Notes: generated from the letters alone by a model not told the origin. 64,000 bases of DNA from Brachynemurus nebulosus (GCA_035578155.1 JAPWDM010000050.1:1364001-1428000), one strand, 5' to 3'. Positions 1-14,855 are shown, counted from the stretch's first letter. Made by a program: numbers and translations.

Positions 1-24
1 CTACCACTGAACTACAGCTATTTT
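1..24 (-). other. tRNA-like A box at window edge
   Basis: Read on the minus strand the first bases give TGTAGTTCAGTGGTAG, which matches a tRNA D-arm/A box of the TAGCTCAGTGGTAG type. The rest of any tRNA, or tRNA-derived SINE, would lie before base 1, so no cloverleaf can be tested. Confidence 0.2.
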
Positions 25-1984
<1,960 letters not shown>

Positions 1985-2640
1985 AAAATCAAAACTGACT
2001 GACTGACTGACTGATCGATCAACGCACAGCCCAAACCGCTGGACCTAGAAACGTGAAATGTTGAACAGGAATTTCTTATATAACGTAGGTGAGCACTAAG
2101 AAGGGATTCTTGGAAATTCACCTCCTAAAGAGGTAAATAGGGGATGAAAATTTTCATAGAAATCTGTTATGTTTTGAGTTAGAAATATGGAAATTTGTGT
2201 TAGGTTACTGGTTTGAACACAAAAGTTTCAGTGCTTTTAAAAATTCATCTCTTAGGCGGTTGAAACAGGAGAAGAAACATTAAATGGAAGTCTGTTATCT
2301 AGAAACGTGAAATTTTGACAGGGATTTGTTATAGAACGTAGGTGAGCACTAAGAAGTGATTTTTGGAAATTCATCCCTTAAGCGGTTAAAATAGGGGATG
2401 AAATTTTTCATAGAAATCTGTAATTTTTTGAGCTAGAAATATGGAAATTGGTGTTAGGTTACTGGTTTGAAAACAAAAGTGTCAGTGGTTTCAAAAATTC
2501 ATCCCTTAGGTTAAAACAGGCTAAGAAACTTTAAATCGAAGTCTGTCATTTGTACAATTAGAGATGTGGAAACTGATATGGTATGATATGCTGGTGATTT
2601 TAGAATTGTCAAAAATTCATTGTTTAACGTGTAAATCCTA
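1985..2640. repeat. Tandem module repeat (GAAACGTGAAAT / GGGGATGAAA type)
   Basis: After a short (GACT)n run there are about two copies of a roughly 260-bp unit. Each contains CTAGAAACGTGAAAT, then GTAGGTGAGCACTAAGAAG, TTCATCCC and GGGGATGAAA. The same words build a longer array at 42.0-43.1 kb. It is non-coding and looks like a dispersed arthropod tandem-module element. The class is not resolved. Confidence 0.75.
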
Positions 2641-3350
2641 ATCCTTATCCTAACTAATATTATAAATGCGAAATTGAGTGTTTGTTTGTTTGTTTGTTTG
2701 ACTTACTTTTACGCTTCAACGACTTAACCAGTCAACTTGAAACTTTGCACAGACATAGCTTGAGAGACGGAAATGGTTAAAGGCCATCTTTTAACCCGGA
2801 AAAATATTTCATTCCCGAGAGAAAATCTATGACAATTATGAGAGTTTACTATTAGAAAGCGAATTATTCTGCATAATCTTCTCTTTTAAACTTCGAATAT
2901 TGTTAACAGAGGCGTTGGAAAAGAACATACGCGACTTTTTACCCTGGGAAAACATCTCATTCCTGTGGGAAATCTCATTTCTCTGGAAATATATATATTT
3001 TAAATGAAACAAAGAATGATTCTTAGAGTTTGTTAGAACTCTATCTGTTGGCAGATAGAACGATATACAGCGATAAACATAGGTTTTTACACCGAGAAGG
3101 TATCTGATTCCCGAGGGAAAATGTATTTAAAATGAAACAATTTAATAATGATAAATGACTGTTAAAAAAATGGAAGATTGATTTTTAACATTGCATATTA
3201 TTTACAGCGGGAATAGGAAATTACACAAACTTCTCTCTACCCCGAGAAAATATCAAAATTCTGTAAGAAGTTTTATTCCCGTGGGAAAATATATTTAAAA
3301 CGATAAGAAAAGGATCATTGACTTTATTCGAACTTTGCATATTGTTAAAA
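2641..3350. repeat. Degenerate ~145-bp tandem repeat
   Basis: Begins with AATATTATAAATGCGAAA and four TTTG units, a start seen in many insect interspersed repeats. It then shows about four diverged units spaced near 145 bp (around 2797, 2938, 3090 and 3237), each with a CCC(G)GAGAAAATAT and CCCGAGGGAAAAT pair. No coding content is seen. Confidence 0.6.
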
Positions 3351-3359
3351 CAATGTTAC

Positions 3360-4135
3360 AGTTAGACGTAAAGTACTATTCGCATACTTTCAAGAGGAAT
3401 GCTTCCTAAAAAATTGGAAAATTGTGAATTATATTGCTGTCTAAGATTTACAATGATAATGCATCCAATTATCGAAAGGCGTCATTAGAATTGAATGAAT
3501 TTTGTGAAATTTTTAAAAAAATCAAAACAAAAAATTAAATTTATACTCGTAACTATAGTCTGTATAATAAAATTAATTGGGTGTTTATATCACCACATTC
3601 ACCTACTTGGGCAGGACTTGTTAAAGCAAGTATCAAATCGGTAAAAGGTCATTTAAAAAGAATCATTGATAAAACTGTCTTGTCATTTGAAGAAATTACT
3701 ACAATATTCTGTGTAATAGAGAGTATTGTTAATAGTAGGTTCATGTGACGGAAATGGAATTGAATTTTTGACTTCCGGACATTGTTTGATAGATAAAGCA
3801 AGAGCCTTCTCAGGGCAAGATGTGTCTGAAGTATCTCAGTCTAAGTCGAAAACTTGGAATATTGTAACAAAAATGTTCCAACATAAAGAATATTTGAATT
3901 CATTATTAAATCCACCTGGGTGGAAAAATATTATATTAAGTTAAAAGAAGGAATGATTATTTTAGTTAAAGAAAATAATAGTCCTCCATTGAATTGGAAT
4001 TTAGTTAAATAATTGAAGTTTATCCAGGAAAGGATCATAAAACAAGAGTTGTTAAAATAAAAACTAAATTGGGAGTATTTACCTACAAATAATAAAATTT
4101 GTTCTTTACCTTTCGAAGGCAATTTCAAGTAACTA
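3360..4135 (+). pseudogene. BEL/Pao retrotransposon pol remnant (integrase core and C-terminus)
   Basis: Frame-shifted remains of a BEL/Pao integrase. Near 3445-3510 the translation gives YNDNASNYRKAS, which fits the second catalytic Asp of the DDE core. Around 3590 comes PHSPTWAGLVKASIKSVKGHLKR, spanning the region that holds the catalytic Glu in the family; here the expected Trp-Glu-Ala is W-A-G-L-V-K, so the Glu is not evident. A VNSRF/LTSGHCLI block follows (3720-3790). The C-terminal part has KEGMIILVKENNSPPLNW and VYPGKDHKTRVVKIKT, typical of the Pao integrase tail where pol ends beside the 3' LTR. Stops and frame changes occur near 3745, 3945 and 4010, so it cannot make an integrase. 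RT, protease and gag are missing upstream. The family call is firm; exact ends are not. Confidence 0.85.
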
Positions 4136-4270
4136 ATTCAAAATCAGAATTCATGTTGTTATTTCGAATAAACTGAATTTTCAGTTGTTTAATTTAAAAT
4201 ATAAATGTTATAAAATTTTGAATATTGTAATTTAAAGTCTAAATTTCTCAACGGTGAACACCCCACCCTA

Positions 4271-4560
4271 CCGGAGAATGTTAAATACCAAGTATTTAAT
4301 TAAATAAATTTTAAATAAAAAGCAATTACATTTTAATGAAATTAAAAAATATGTATTTTTTATAAATTGGCAACATTGATGGCCACAATACCCACTGTCA
4401 ACAACAAAGTGAATTATAAGGGCAGTGTGCGCTAATAGATTTCATACAGAAAGTATATCATGCACCTTCACTATGAAATTATCTAGTTGTCATACCAGTG
4501 TGAAGTCTGATAACGTAGTCCACCAGGGACTACGCTACCAGAACTTATCAATTTAATGTA
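4271..4560 (+). repeat. BEL/Pao 3' LTR, approximate
   Basis: A purine run CCGGAGAA at 4271-4278 is followed at 4279 by TGTTAAATAC, a plausible polypurine tract and LTR start just after the integrase remnant. A TATAAGGGCAG promoter-like word lies at 4418-4430. The 3' end (CA) is guessed near 4550. A second copy of the first ~75 bases sits at 14856. Confidence 0.6.
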
Positions 4561-5640
4561 ATAGATAAAAAATGAATTACTTACGAATAATTAAACAGTT
4601 TTTGTTGCAACATCGAATGAGTAGTTTCATTTGTGTTTTTCGGTGTTGAAAATATTCATTTTATGTGGGCAAAAGTATACAGAACTTCTTCCACAGGTTG
4701 TGTGCCTCACAAGGTATTTTGTTTCCGGTAACTTATCTTTTTATTTACGATTTTAAAAATCCATTTGGTTTTTTATTTTGGAAGTGTTGGAACACCCCTT
4801 AGGGCTGTGCAGTTTGTTTATAAAACTTTAGTATTTTTATGTAGTTGACACATGTCTGATAGCTTATGGTAAATATGTAAAACGTATAAATTATATCATA
4901 CAGTTTTAACACAGGTAAATTTAGAATAAAACTTATAAAAACTGATAAAAATAAGACAATATTTTCGCTTTAAAATGAATTCGCGCCGTATGTAAGGAAA
5001 AAGTTTTCAATACGTGTAAATGATTTTCCATTTGTTGAAAGACTGTATCGAAGAGCTAGTTTATAGTATATGTATTTTTTTAAATTTTTTTCTCCATTCC
5101 CCTACCAGTAAAATTAATTTTGATAAATGAAAATTTTGTTTGAAAATGGATTTTTAAGCTTAGTAACAATTGTCACAATTAACCTTTTGCACTTATAATG
5201 CATGTCTAGCATGACAAGGTAGTTTGGCCATTAAGTCAACCATATTTTACATTTAAACATTAAAATCTGGGTCCGTGGACAATAGATCGCGTTGAACTTT
5301 TGAAAATAACAAATCTAACAAAAAGCGCATTTAAAACATTTAATTCGAGCTTTCAGAAAAAAGGCTGCAAGTTTTTTTAAAAAAAATATGAATGGTAATC
5401 ATGCATCGTGGCTTGTGTTACATGTCTTACGAGCTAACCGCGAAACACGTTTATTTTTGCTTGAGTGCAAAAGGTTAAAAAATTATCGTGGCTTTTTTTT
5501 TCTAAAAAAATATTTGTTTTGGTATTTACAAAAATATGAAATGCCATAAAGTAACGCTCAAATCAGTGAGCATATAATATCAATTAATTGTATTTGTATT
5601 ATTTTAAAGCCAATTTTCTAACACAAATAATTTTATGATA
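4561..5640. other. AT-rich DNA, nothing recognised
   Basis: No gene or bounded element seen. A short stretch near 5530-5570 (CATAAAGTAACGCTCAAATC) resembles one near 16395, so some of this is dispersed repeat. Confidence 0.5.
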
Positions 5641-6592
5641 AAACTAGCTGACCCGGCCACGCGTTGCTGTGGCTCAGTAGTTATAATTGATTGAATTAAT
5701 TTTTTCTTATCATTTTGATACAATCAAATCAATATTTACTAATAAAGCGGAAAATAGTTTAGCCAATTTTAAATCATATGGGATTGAGAATAGGCGCGAG
5801 AATAAACAATAAAGTGCTTCGCTTCGCTCGCTAAGTAGTTCAAAATTCTATAAAAGGTTAATTCAATGTAATGCTTCGTTCCGCTCGCCATACGATTTAC
5901 TAATAAAGCCGAAAATAGTTTAGCCAATTTTAAGTCATATGGGATTGAGAATAGGCGAGAGAATAAAGTGCTTCGCTTCGCTCGCTAAGTAGTTCAAAAT
6001 TCTATAAAAGGTTAATTCAATGTAATGCTTCGCTCCGCTCGCCATACGACTCGCCTATAAAGTGCTTCGCTTCGCTCGCTAAAAATTTCAAAATTTTATA
6101 GAAGGTTAATTCCAGGTAATGCTTCGCTCCGCTCGCCATATGACTCGCTCGCTAAACAATAAAGTGCTTCGGTTCGCTCGCTAAACAATTCAAAATTCTA
6201 TAAAAGGTTAATTCCAGGTAATGCTTCGCTCCGCTCGCTCAATTTATTTATTTAAATAAATAGCAAAATTTTTTATTAATTTATGTCAGTTGTAAAAGAT
6301 GTTTAAATTTTTGCCAATGCATACTTTGAAACTATGGAAACAAAAATCAATAACAAACATACGTATGTATGTATATTTTCAGATTTATGCCATATGCGTT
6401 TTTGTTATACCACGTTTTATACTGACTTCACGGAAACGCGTACGAACGGGCTAAAACGGGATCTCCTGGTCCGTCTCCTGGTTCTAAGCTACCTCTCCAC
6501 CAATTTTCAGCCAAATCGGTTCATCCGTTCTTGAGTTATAAGTAGTGTAACTAACACCACTTTCTTTTATATACATATATATATAGATATAG
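5641..6592 (+). repeat. CTAGCTGACCCGGC-type interspersed repeat with internal tandem units
   Basis: Starts with CTAGCTGACCCGGCCACGCG and ends with TTCATCCGTTCTTGAGTTAT followed by a short TATA/GATA tail, a start-end pair common in insect dispersed repeats. Inside, 75-150-bp units repeat with GTGCTTCGCTTCGCTCGC and AATGCTTCGCTCCGCTCGCC at 5815, 5870, 5965, 6030, 6060, 6120, 6160 and 6220. One such word also occurs at 27738. The 66-codon frame at 6334 lies in the 3' part and is not a gene. Confidence 0.7.
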
Positions 6593-7750
6593 AAGCTGTT
6601 TTTATAATAAGCTAATTTTTAACTAGCAAGTACATAATAAAGAATTTTAGGAACGAGCCACGTTTATATTGGTCAAGGCCAATAAAAATGGCGAATTCAT
6701 CAAGTCAAATTATGTACAAGTTACATACAAAGATTTATGTTCGACTGCTAAGGTTCCCAATTATCAATAAAAATCGAATTTATAAATCTGACATCTATTT
6801 AAACAAAGGACGAAGAAAAAGTTACTGGAATAAATATTAATAACAGTAAAAATTGTATAAATTATGCTAATTATGTACGAATTTTTAAATATGATATACA
6901 AATAAAGTGAGTATATTTTCTGTTTACTCTAAAATTAAAATTAAACTTTACTTTGTAGACCATTCTTTATGGGATTAGTGATCTATTATCCGCTTATAAA
7001 AGTATTAGATTTTAAACAATATGTTTTGTCACGCTTTTAACATTTGAATTTATAGTATTAATAATTAATTTTCAATCAATGAAAACACAACGACGCGAGC
7101 CGCATACAAAATAGAGAAATGTCAGAAAAAATCAATTTTTATTTAGGTAGGTATTTATATGAGCACATGAAACAATTAAGAATATAACTGTTGCTTAATG
7201 CTATGCCTATAAAGTCGCAACGTAAACTTATATACGTATGTATCTATAGGCTAGGCATAATTTACGGTAACAATATTCACTTGCTCTATATGTATTCATC
7301 AACCAACCAGAGCTTATTTCGTGTCACGAAAATATGACGCACGTACTTTCTCAATGATGAATGACGATCGCACATCGGGCGCAGGGAATCGTTAACAATA
7401 ATAAAGGAAATGTACCGAACACTGACAGAGCGAGCAAAGTGACTTTGAAACTAAACAGTGCTGACAACATGTTTCATGATAAGGTTTATCGTACAAGGTG
7501 CAAGCAAATGTAAAGGTGGAAAAGGGTGGTGAACAGTTAAACTAATAGGTGGTGAATGGGATTAAATATGGAAATGTCAGTTATTTATTTGCTTAAACTG
7601 AAGAAATAATATAATATGAAATTATAAATGGAAAATTTTATAGATAATTTTTCACCTTTCTTCTGTATCTTTTGTATTTACTTTGAAACAAATATCACTG
7701 AAACATATCAATTTAAATTCTAACAGGTAGTGAAAATAATATGTGTAAAA
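6593..7750. other. No gene recognised
   Basis: AT-rich. A less AT-rich patch at 7320-7450 has no coding frame or boundary that I can identify. Confidence 0.5.
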
Positions 7751-8069
7751 ATTAAAGTAAAAAAAAATGTTTTTTAAGAAAAAGCTTTTATTTAAAAATC
7801 GGCTAAAAAAAATAAAATAACCTTTGAGTGAAGTTTGAAGCAATATGCAACATAATTTATAAAAGCTTGAAACGTTATCATTAATTATTTCTGTTGTGGA
7901 TATAAGAGCTATTGTACATTTCAGTAGTTACCAAACTTAATTAAACGCCTCAAGCTTCTATAAATTATGTTGCATATTGCTTCAAACTTCACTCAAAAGT
8001 TATTTTATTTTTTTTTAGCCGATTTTTAAATAAAAGCTTTTTCTTAAAAAACTTTTTTTTTACTTTAAT
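7751..8069. repeat. Foldback hairpin with ~120-bp arms
   Basis: Arms 7751-7871 and 7950-8069 are nearly perfect reverse complements, differing at a few sites and homopolymer lengths, around a 78-base loop. The arms contain GCAATATGCAACATAATTTA. No target duplication was resolved. A foldback MITE or a recent inverted duplication fits best. Confidence 0.85.
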
Positions 8070-9317
8070 TTATTTTCTACTTTTTAGTCTGATTACAATT
8101 AATTTGAAAAGAAAAATTAAAGAAGTAATTTTTTACCTATATTTTAATCGATTAATTCACCTTAATCAAGCATAACTATGGAAACAAAAAATTGCAATGT
8201 AAAATCAACGGACAAATATTTGACAATTCTAAATGTCAAAAAGTTGCACAGGACTAAATATCAACAATTTTTTTTTTGGGGGGGGGGGGCAATGTAGGAC
8301 AAAACTAATTATACAATATTGCATTGTCATCAAGGTTAGACACGTATGTAAAATTTGAAACCTCTAGCTCAATTAGAGCCTGTCTAAATTTTGATTCCAA
8401 GATTTGATCTAAACCAACATACTAACATATCAAGTTAAATAAAAGCTTTTAATGAAAAAGGAAAAATTTTTAAAACTCGATATATTTACCAAATGGATTT
8501 TTAAAATTTCTTTAGTTTTTATAATTGAGTTGACTTTGATTATTAAAAAAATTATTATTTAGAAGTTACCATTAATTTTCTTGTTACTGTGTTTATTGAA
8601 TCATCCTATCAGAGCCCTCTCCCCTACCTTTTGACATTTAATTAAGAATCCTGTTATGAGTTTGTAAAAGTCCGAAAAGTGAAAGACGTGAATCGAGGCG
8701 TAGAAAGGTATTTCTGTCTTAGCTTACAGGTAACAGAAGAATATTAGCAACATATTATACTACCAGTTTAACGGAGAGTCTTAGGCACTTCTTTAAAAGT
8801 GTTGTAAAGGAAGTGAAGGGTTTAGTGATTTCTGAAATTCGCGTGTTTATTGGTACGGAAAATAAGAAAAAGGAAATTCTCCTAAACTAGAATTTAAATT
8901 TTAGAATGTTCAAAATGTCAGTGAATTATAAAACTGAAAATTAATTTCGAACAATTTCAACTCTGGTTTAATTAAACTATACATAAACTCCTTACAAAAT
9001 TCTAGAGAAAGTTTTCTAGGTTCAAAATTTTGTAACGCAGATTGGGTCAGTACAAACATGATGTTATATGTATATTACAAAAGGATAATTAATCACAGGT
9101 GTAAACAGATAGAGTAAAGAAGGGTCAGCTATAATCTAGTTCTCACAATAGCAAGTGCGTCTCCGTGATTTGTATAACTGATTTAGTTATTTACAATCTA
9201 ACACGTCTTCTAATGTACACAAATAATCAAGCTTTAGGAATCGGGAAAGCTTTTAATAGATATTTTTTTTTAGAATGAAATGTATATAATTAAAGTCAGG
9301 CATGTATAATTAATTTA
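8070..9317. other. No gene recognised
   Basis: AT-rich single-copy-looking DNA. It holds a T9/G12 homopolymer junction at about 8271-8290. Nothing else can be supported. Confidence 0.5.
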
Positions 9318-9898
9318 GTGTTGGGTCGCGAAAGAGGGACTCTTTTATGTGTGCGGTGTGCTGTGCGAAAATGAGTCACTAGCAGTGTCCGGTACGTAGT
9401 AACAAATTATTTTTATTAGAATAATATAAAATCTTTTTTACAAATATTTTTAAGTGTTTTTTTTTTTTATTCTAAATATTGATCGCGGTCGGCCTCGGCG
9501 GATGTTTTGTTTATTTTTGGATGCCGAAGCCATGGGACTGAAAGTGTTAATTTACATCTCTGAATTTAATTTTTTGTATAAACAATACACATATTTCATC
9601 TTTTTAGAATGTATGATTTATACCATATGGACTAAATTTAGTATTTACAAAACTATAATACTTAAAAGGAGAGAGGAAAAGACAAATAAACGACAGGACA
9701 GCACATACCACACTAACACAATGTGCTGTGTACTCGAAAAGAGTCGTGACTCTCTTTTCAAACTTAGTCGCATATAACACAGTGTGCGAGTATGCTTTGC
9801 GTGCTGTGTGCTCCAAAAGAGTCGCTCTCTCTGTGTGGCACACCGCACTGTGCGGAGTCATGTGTGCTAACACACATAAAAGAGCTTCGACCCAACAC
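9318..9898. mobile_element. TWA-target TIR element (non-autonomous), TSD TTA
   Basis: Terminal inverted repeat GTGTTGGGTCG / CGACCCAACAC is flanked on both sides by TTA (9315-9317 and 9899-9901). Subterminal blocks CTCTTTTATGTGTG also pair in inverted orientation, and the 3' half repeats AAAGAGTCG and GTGCTGTG words. A 3-bp TWA duplication is the mark of PIF/Harbinger. There is no transposase frame; the overlapping short frames are incidental. Confidence 0.75.
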
Positions 9899-9984
9899 TT
9901 ACTTACATAAAAGTTATTGTCACTACTATAGTGACGTGATGTATAGTATATGAGAAATGTTATAAACTAGTAGGTCCAAATTAA

Positions 9985-10525
9985 ACAAGTTCGGTCAAGT
10001 GCGAGTCTGACTCGCAGAATTTCGTACAAAATCTGTATTATACCTATATTCTATATTATACAATTATACATATAATAAAATAATAAGTAAAGTCTTTCAT
10101 GTACACGAATGACACAAAAACTTCTAGGGAGATTTTGATGAAATTTTGCCGGATAAGTATAAGTGAATCGGCCCCGGAGGCGAATTATTTTAATAACTAT
10201 ATTAGCGGTATGGTGAGGCTGTAAGTAATTGATATCTACAATCTTGGCGGCCAAAACTGAGTAGTTATGAAGATAACTAAAAAAATTTCAAAATTTACCA
10301 AGTTTATTTTCTTGGTAACTACTCAACATAAGAAAATAATTCCAAATCCACATGAAGGCAAAACTCTCAAGAATATTAGACATATTTATTATCGTATCAG
10401 TCCTCGTTATTAAGGATAATAACAAGAATAATAACCGATCCAATGTTATTTTTATAAGGTTTCAATTGAGTGACTACTTCAAAAAAAAATTCAGTAGCTG
10501 TGCCTTAATGCACTTAATTACATTT
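9985..10525 (-). repeat. Interspersed repeat, copy A
   Basis: Starts with GGTCAAGTGCGAGTCTGACT, then from about 10140 to 10525 it matches 15427-15800 in reverse orientation at about 95% by eye, over roughly 370 bases. That includes TTGGCGGCCAAAACTGAGTA and CCGATCCAATGTTATTTTTA. Two close inverted copies 5 kb apart show a recently mobile family. The short frames in it are not genes. Confidence 0.8.
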
Positions 10526-11279
10526 TTCTCACCAATGCAAACAATATAGGCGTTGGAGGACCTGTGTTGTACACGATCGTGTTTTAATATGACTGTATTT
10601 TGATTATTAAAAGAATAACAAGAATTAACCAGTTTATTATACGTTTTTGTCGTACGTTAACTACTTGAATCTATCTGTTGCTATTCTAAAATTTGAATTT
10701 GTAACAATGATCAATTTAGAAGTCTCCAAGCGAGACCTACCCATTTTAATGAAATTTGAATATGATAAGCGACACGTCCTTTTTTATCTGTAAAAAAACG
10801 GTGTGAAGGAATGAAATCTTCCTTGGGAAAAACTGGGATAAAAATTTAATTTTTCAAATATCTGGGAAACGGAAGAAACAGAGCAAAAGTTTAAATTGGC
10901 GATATTGCTCTTTTTTAAAGAGAAATCTATTGGTACGTAACTTTACGCAACAAAACGGTTACGGTTACGAAACGTTATGCAACAAAATTTCCTTCACGAA
11001 CAAAAGCAATATTTACGCTTTTTGTTTCCAAGTCTTTGATTTTAAAATGCTTTTTGGCATTAAATGGATTTGATAAAATTTTAAATATAATCGCTATATC
11101 TCTTTCTTGCTCGCCAAGACTTTAGGAGTAGTAAATATTTACTTTTCAAGAATTATTCTGCTGATTTCAGTGTAAAGTGTTTCATAGTTATCTTTCCTTT
11201 GTATTACGTTTTGCGTATAATATTTTTGTACTGTATTCATTGTTCAGTCTCGAATATCTTGTTAGTCCACTATATACTG
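10526..11279. other. No gene recognised
   Basis: AT-rich; no frame, RNA or boundary that I can support. Confidence 0.5.
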
Positions 11280-11733
11280 TGTGAGTTTTTCGAGAGTTGC
11301 CATTTTTATTACATCTAAACCGTTGATTTAACCGAAAAATTGTTCAAATAAGAGTTGTAGATATCGACAGGGGCAACCGATTGCTATAGTCAGGAGCTTT
11401 ATAGCTCTTATAGTTTTCGAGCTATGATAGAAACAATCTTATAGATTTTTAAATGGGACTATATATTAATTTTTCGATAAAACTGATCTAATGCATTAAT
11501 TAACAACGTAAATGAGCAAAAAAACTTTTTTTACCCAAGTTTAATTTTTTAATTTTTCTTTAGTTTATCAGTTAGGCGGTAAAAATATGCATATATGTAC
11601 TTGAGGCTACTTCAACCGATAGTGTTTTTCTTGGTTACATTTCCATTACATCCAAGAAAAGAACCTTTTCTAATACCATTTCTATCATAAAAATTTGGTT
11701 GTAATAGAAATGGCAACTCTCAAAAAACTCACA
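11280..11733. mobile_element. TIR element (MITE-like), class unresolved
   Basis: About 33-bp terminal inverted repeats: TGTGAGTTTTTCGAGAGTTG at the left and its near complement at 11700-11733. The interior has TAGTTTTCGAGCTATGATAG but no coding frame. I found no convincing target duplication, so the superfamily is left open. Confidence 0.7.
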
Positions 11734-12672
11734 TGGTATATATTTTAAAATTCTTAAAAATGAAACAATGTTCCTTTGAGGTTCTTGAAATTACATCTAA
11801 TAAAATTTGTAAACCTGTAATTTAAAATAAATTTTCTAAAGGGTGTTTAGTAAGCACTTGGTAGATTTTATTTGATGGTTGTATAATTTTAGTTACTGTA
11901 GAAGCCTCTATTATGTGGAGGCCTTAGAACACGTGCCCCAAATGCTTTCATCTAAATCCGGCTCTCCCTAAAGGATGAGCGGTCACTGTCAAGATAAGTA
12001 CGTTTCAAAACACTACAACATTAAATCATGTAAAGTATATTTTAAGAGATAAAAATATTAAATTGTATATATTGAGTTTCAAGATACAAATAATTACATT
12101 TAAATTAAAGTAAAAGAATTCCAACAAAACAAAAAATTCCAAATGCATCATATAGCGTGGGGATCATAAAACAATATATGAGTTTTACCTGCAATGTGTA
12201 CCAGATCGGCTAACAAGTAATATGTTAATTAAAGTTCCGAAATTTCTCAGCTATATTACTAATCGTGTCTGAGCTTGGTGATCACCCCTTCAGATTTTCG
12301 TTGCAGTATAATAAATTTCCGTAATGTCGGTGATTACCTACTTATCACTTAGTAGTACGTGAGTGTAATTTATTTTCTTTGAATAAAATTCATATATGAA
12401 GGGAGGTAATGCATTATGTAGAAAAATAAATACGTTTGCAATATATTAAAAGTGAATACAATAAGGTACTACATTAACTGTATGCGGCCCGTGATTGTAG
12501 TGGTAAACTGATGTAAAATAACAAGTTTAAATCATGCAAACCTGTAAATGCTTAAAAGTAATTGTGAATAAGAAATAACCGAATAAATAATGGTTGGCGG
12601 AAGTAATCAATATTTATAAAATTCTTTGAATGTAATATATTACTGAATGCATTTTTATATCATTTACCCTTA
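11734..12672. other. No gene recognised
   Basis: AT-rich. A stretch at 11900-11980 with GGAGGCCTTAGAACACGTGC looks like a retroelement tail, but I cannot place it. Confidence 0.4.
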
Positions 12673-13221
12673 AGCCACTGCTACACGATGCTACGAACAC
12701 CTTCCAACATTCGACGTTGGATGGTTCATAGCATCGTGTAGCCGTTGTTCGAACCTACGAGTGTCCAATGTCGAGCGTCAAACGTTCGCATTTGGCCATG
12801 TCCCGCTCGATGTCGGTATTCTTGCATCGAGTCAAAGGGATGCTTCGAACGTTTGGAGGTCAATGTTGGTTGCGTTGGTTGGTTCGACTCAGCAGCTGCA
12901 CGACTCGTTCATGTGAAGAGAGACAATATCAGTGTATAACATTAGAGATAACATCAGACAGATGACATCTTCGTCCACTGAATAAACGTTTGTCCCAACA
13001 CATTATACAAGAGAGACAACATCAATGTATAACATTAGAGATAACATCAGACAGATAACAGCTTCGTCCACTGAGTACCAACACATCATCATTCGTATTG
13101 GATCAAACATTCGATTCACCGTGTAGCAGATACATTCGTCGCATCAACTATCGAACTTAATTGCCTCAAACGTTCGATCGAACGTTGGAAGGAACGTTCG
13201 TAGCATCGTGTAGAACCCGCT
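12673..13221 (+). mobile_element. PIF/Harbinger-like MITE family 1, copy 1, TSD TTA
   Basis: Bounded by TTA at 12670-12672 and 13222-13224. The left end is AGCCACTGCTACACGATGCT and the right end read inward is AGCGGGTTCTACACGATGCT, so the inverted repeats share CTACACGATGCTACGAAC and CTTCCAAC. Copies with the same ends lie at 21889 and 39172. This copy is about 100 bp longer, with a duplicated GAGATAACATCAGACAGAT block. No transposase frame is present; it would have to be mobilised in trans. Confidence 0.9.
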
Positions 13222-13996
13222 TTAGTTGTGTTTTCATTTAGTCAGTTCTACTGTTACGCATTTGTGAATCCTTTTTCTTTTTATTTTGCAATATAATAAG
13301 TAGTCACAACTGGTGGATACTGAAAGAAACGTTTGATGAAGATTTTGACTACAATGAAACTATCTTACTGATTACTGGACGGTTATTGAAGTAACCAACC
13401 GCCGCGCAGTGCAGCTCCAAAAAAAAAAAAATACTGACTTCACTCGCTTTCATTTCAATAAAGAATTAAATTTAATATACATTTGAGAAAATAATGAACG
13501 CTGCCGAGATATAGAAAAAAATGGGGGGTTTCTAATAATCTTATGACATTACTGCGAGAATTTTATAAATTTTCAAGAATATTTTACAAATTTTCAAAAT
13601 ATTCCACAGTGTTCTTGTAACGTATTAATAAATGAAAGGTGATTTTATTACATCAAATGAATATTTTTTTTTTAAAATTGCTGTTTTGTAAAATTTTTCC
13701 TTCCTCTCTCTCTTGGGTTTTGACTCCAAACACGATCTGTGAATATTCACAAGCGGTGACAGAGTGCATTTTTCATTCCAAACTGTCACATGAGATTCGA
13801 AATATCAAACAATTAATAAATTAGTCTTTTTCCTAGCAGTTTATCAAAATATTATTGAATGAAATTAATTTTTCTTGTTTTGTAAATCCTCAATATTGTA
13901 ACAATTGTTTCTTATAACATCATCGACGGGGTTATAGATCAAAATCCTTCACAAGTAAATAATACTTCAAATTATAGGAATAGTACTAAGAAGCAG
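13222..13996. other. No gene recognised
   Basis: AT-rich with a poly-A run at about 13418. The 61-codon frame at 13639 has no recognisable motif. Confidence 0.5.
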
Positions 13997-14855
13997 GGTA
14001 AACTTTGTATTTGTTCATTAAATGTAAGGACCCTGAAAAAGAAGAACGTTTGAGTGAACTGGAACATGCTTCAGATGATATAAACTGGAGCATCATTGGG
14101 CTTGCTGAGATTAGAAGAAACAAAGAATGGTCATGTATTTTGTCATTCAGCAGCGCTCAATGGTTCCTATGGTGTCGGGTTCGTGGTAAAGAAAGATATA
14201 AAAATTGTGTCGACAAATTTGTTGCAATAACCGAACGGATAGCTCTTTTAATTATAAGAACACATCGAACGAGGAGACTTTTAATTCAAGTGCACATACC
14301 TACTGCAGAATCGCCAAATGATGATGTAGAAATTGCTTATAGCCAATTAGAAAAAACTATTTTAGAAGAAAAGAAAAAAGTTTATTTCTATTTAGTCATT
14401 GGTGACTTTAATAGCAGGGTTGGCAAATTACTCGCTGAAGTATAGTATTAGTATAAATATTTATTATTATTAACTATCACTATATATACAATATCGACGG
14501 GCCTACAAATCAAGCACATCAGAAATGGCTATCTACAAAATAACAAGCTGATTGGATGCATATAAAGAGCAAAATGTTCGGGTGAAACGACTGAGTACAC
14601 AAAAAAATCAAGTATGGCTCAGGAAATGTGATAAGATAGAAAGCTTGATGGAGGAACCTAGAGTTCAGCAGCCTGAGATTTTGTTCAGTGCTTGAAACGG
14701 GATTGGAAGGAAAGCTTCTGACGGAGAACAGGCCAGAGTTTAAAATCAACTTAGTACTGCCATCGTTAGAAACAAAATCTATGCATATACCCGAAATATA
14801 GATCATTAGTGCGATCAACGAATTAAAAAATAATAAATCTGCGGATCCAGAGAAT
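13997..14855 (+). pseudogene. RTE-like non-LTR retrotransposon remnant (EEP endonuclease and start of RT)
   Basis: The frame from 13997 gives a CSLNVRTL start of an exonuclease-endonuclease-phosphatase domain. After one frameshift near 14035 it continues for about 137 codons with IIGLAEIRR (14090-14120), a block ending in QVHIPTAESPND, and VIGDFNSRVG (GDFN at 14401-14412). These are conserved EEP blocks of RTE-type elements; the nuclease cuts the genomic target to prime reverse transcription. Between 14446 and 14770 the body is scrambled. Around 14790-14855 ISAINELKNNKSADPEN matches the first block of the RT. It then stops abruptly at a BEL LTR fragment. It is truncated and inactive. Confidence 0.8.

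Noticed and set aside
7751..8069. microRNA precursor
   Set aside because: The arms are too long and too perfect for a typical precursor; a foldback repeat is simpler.
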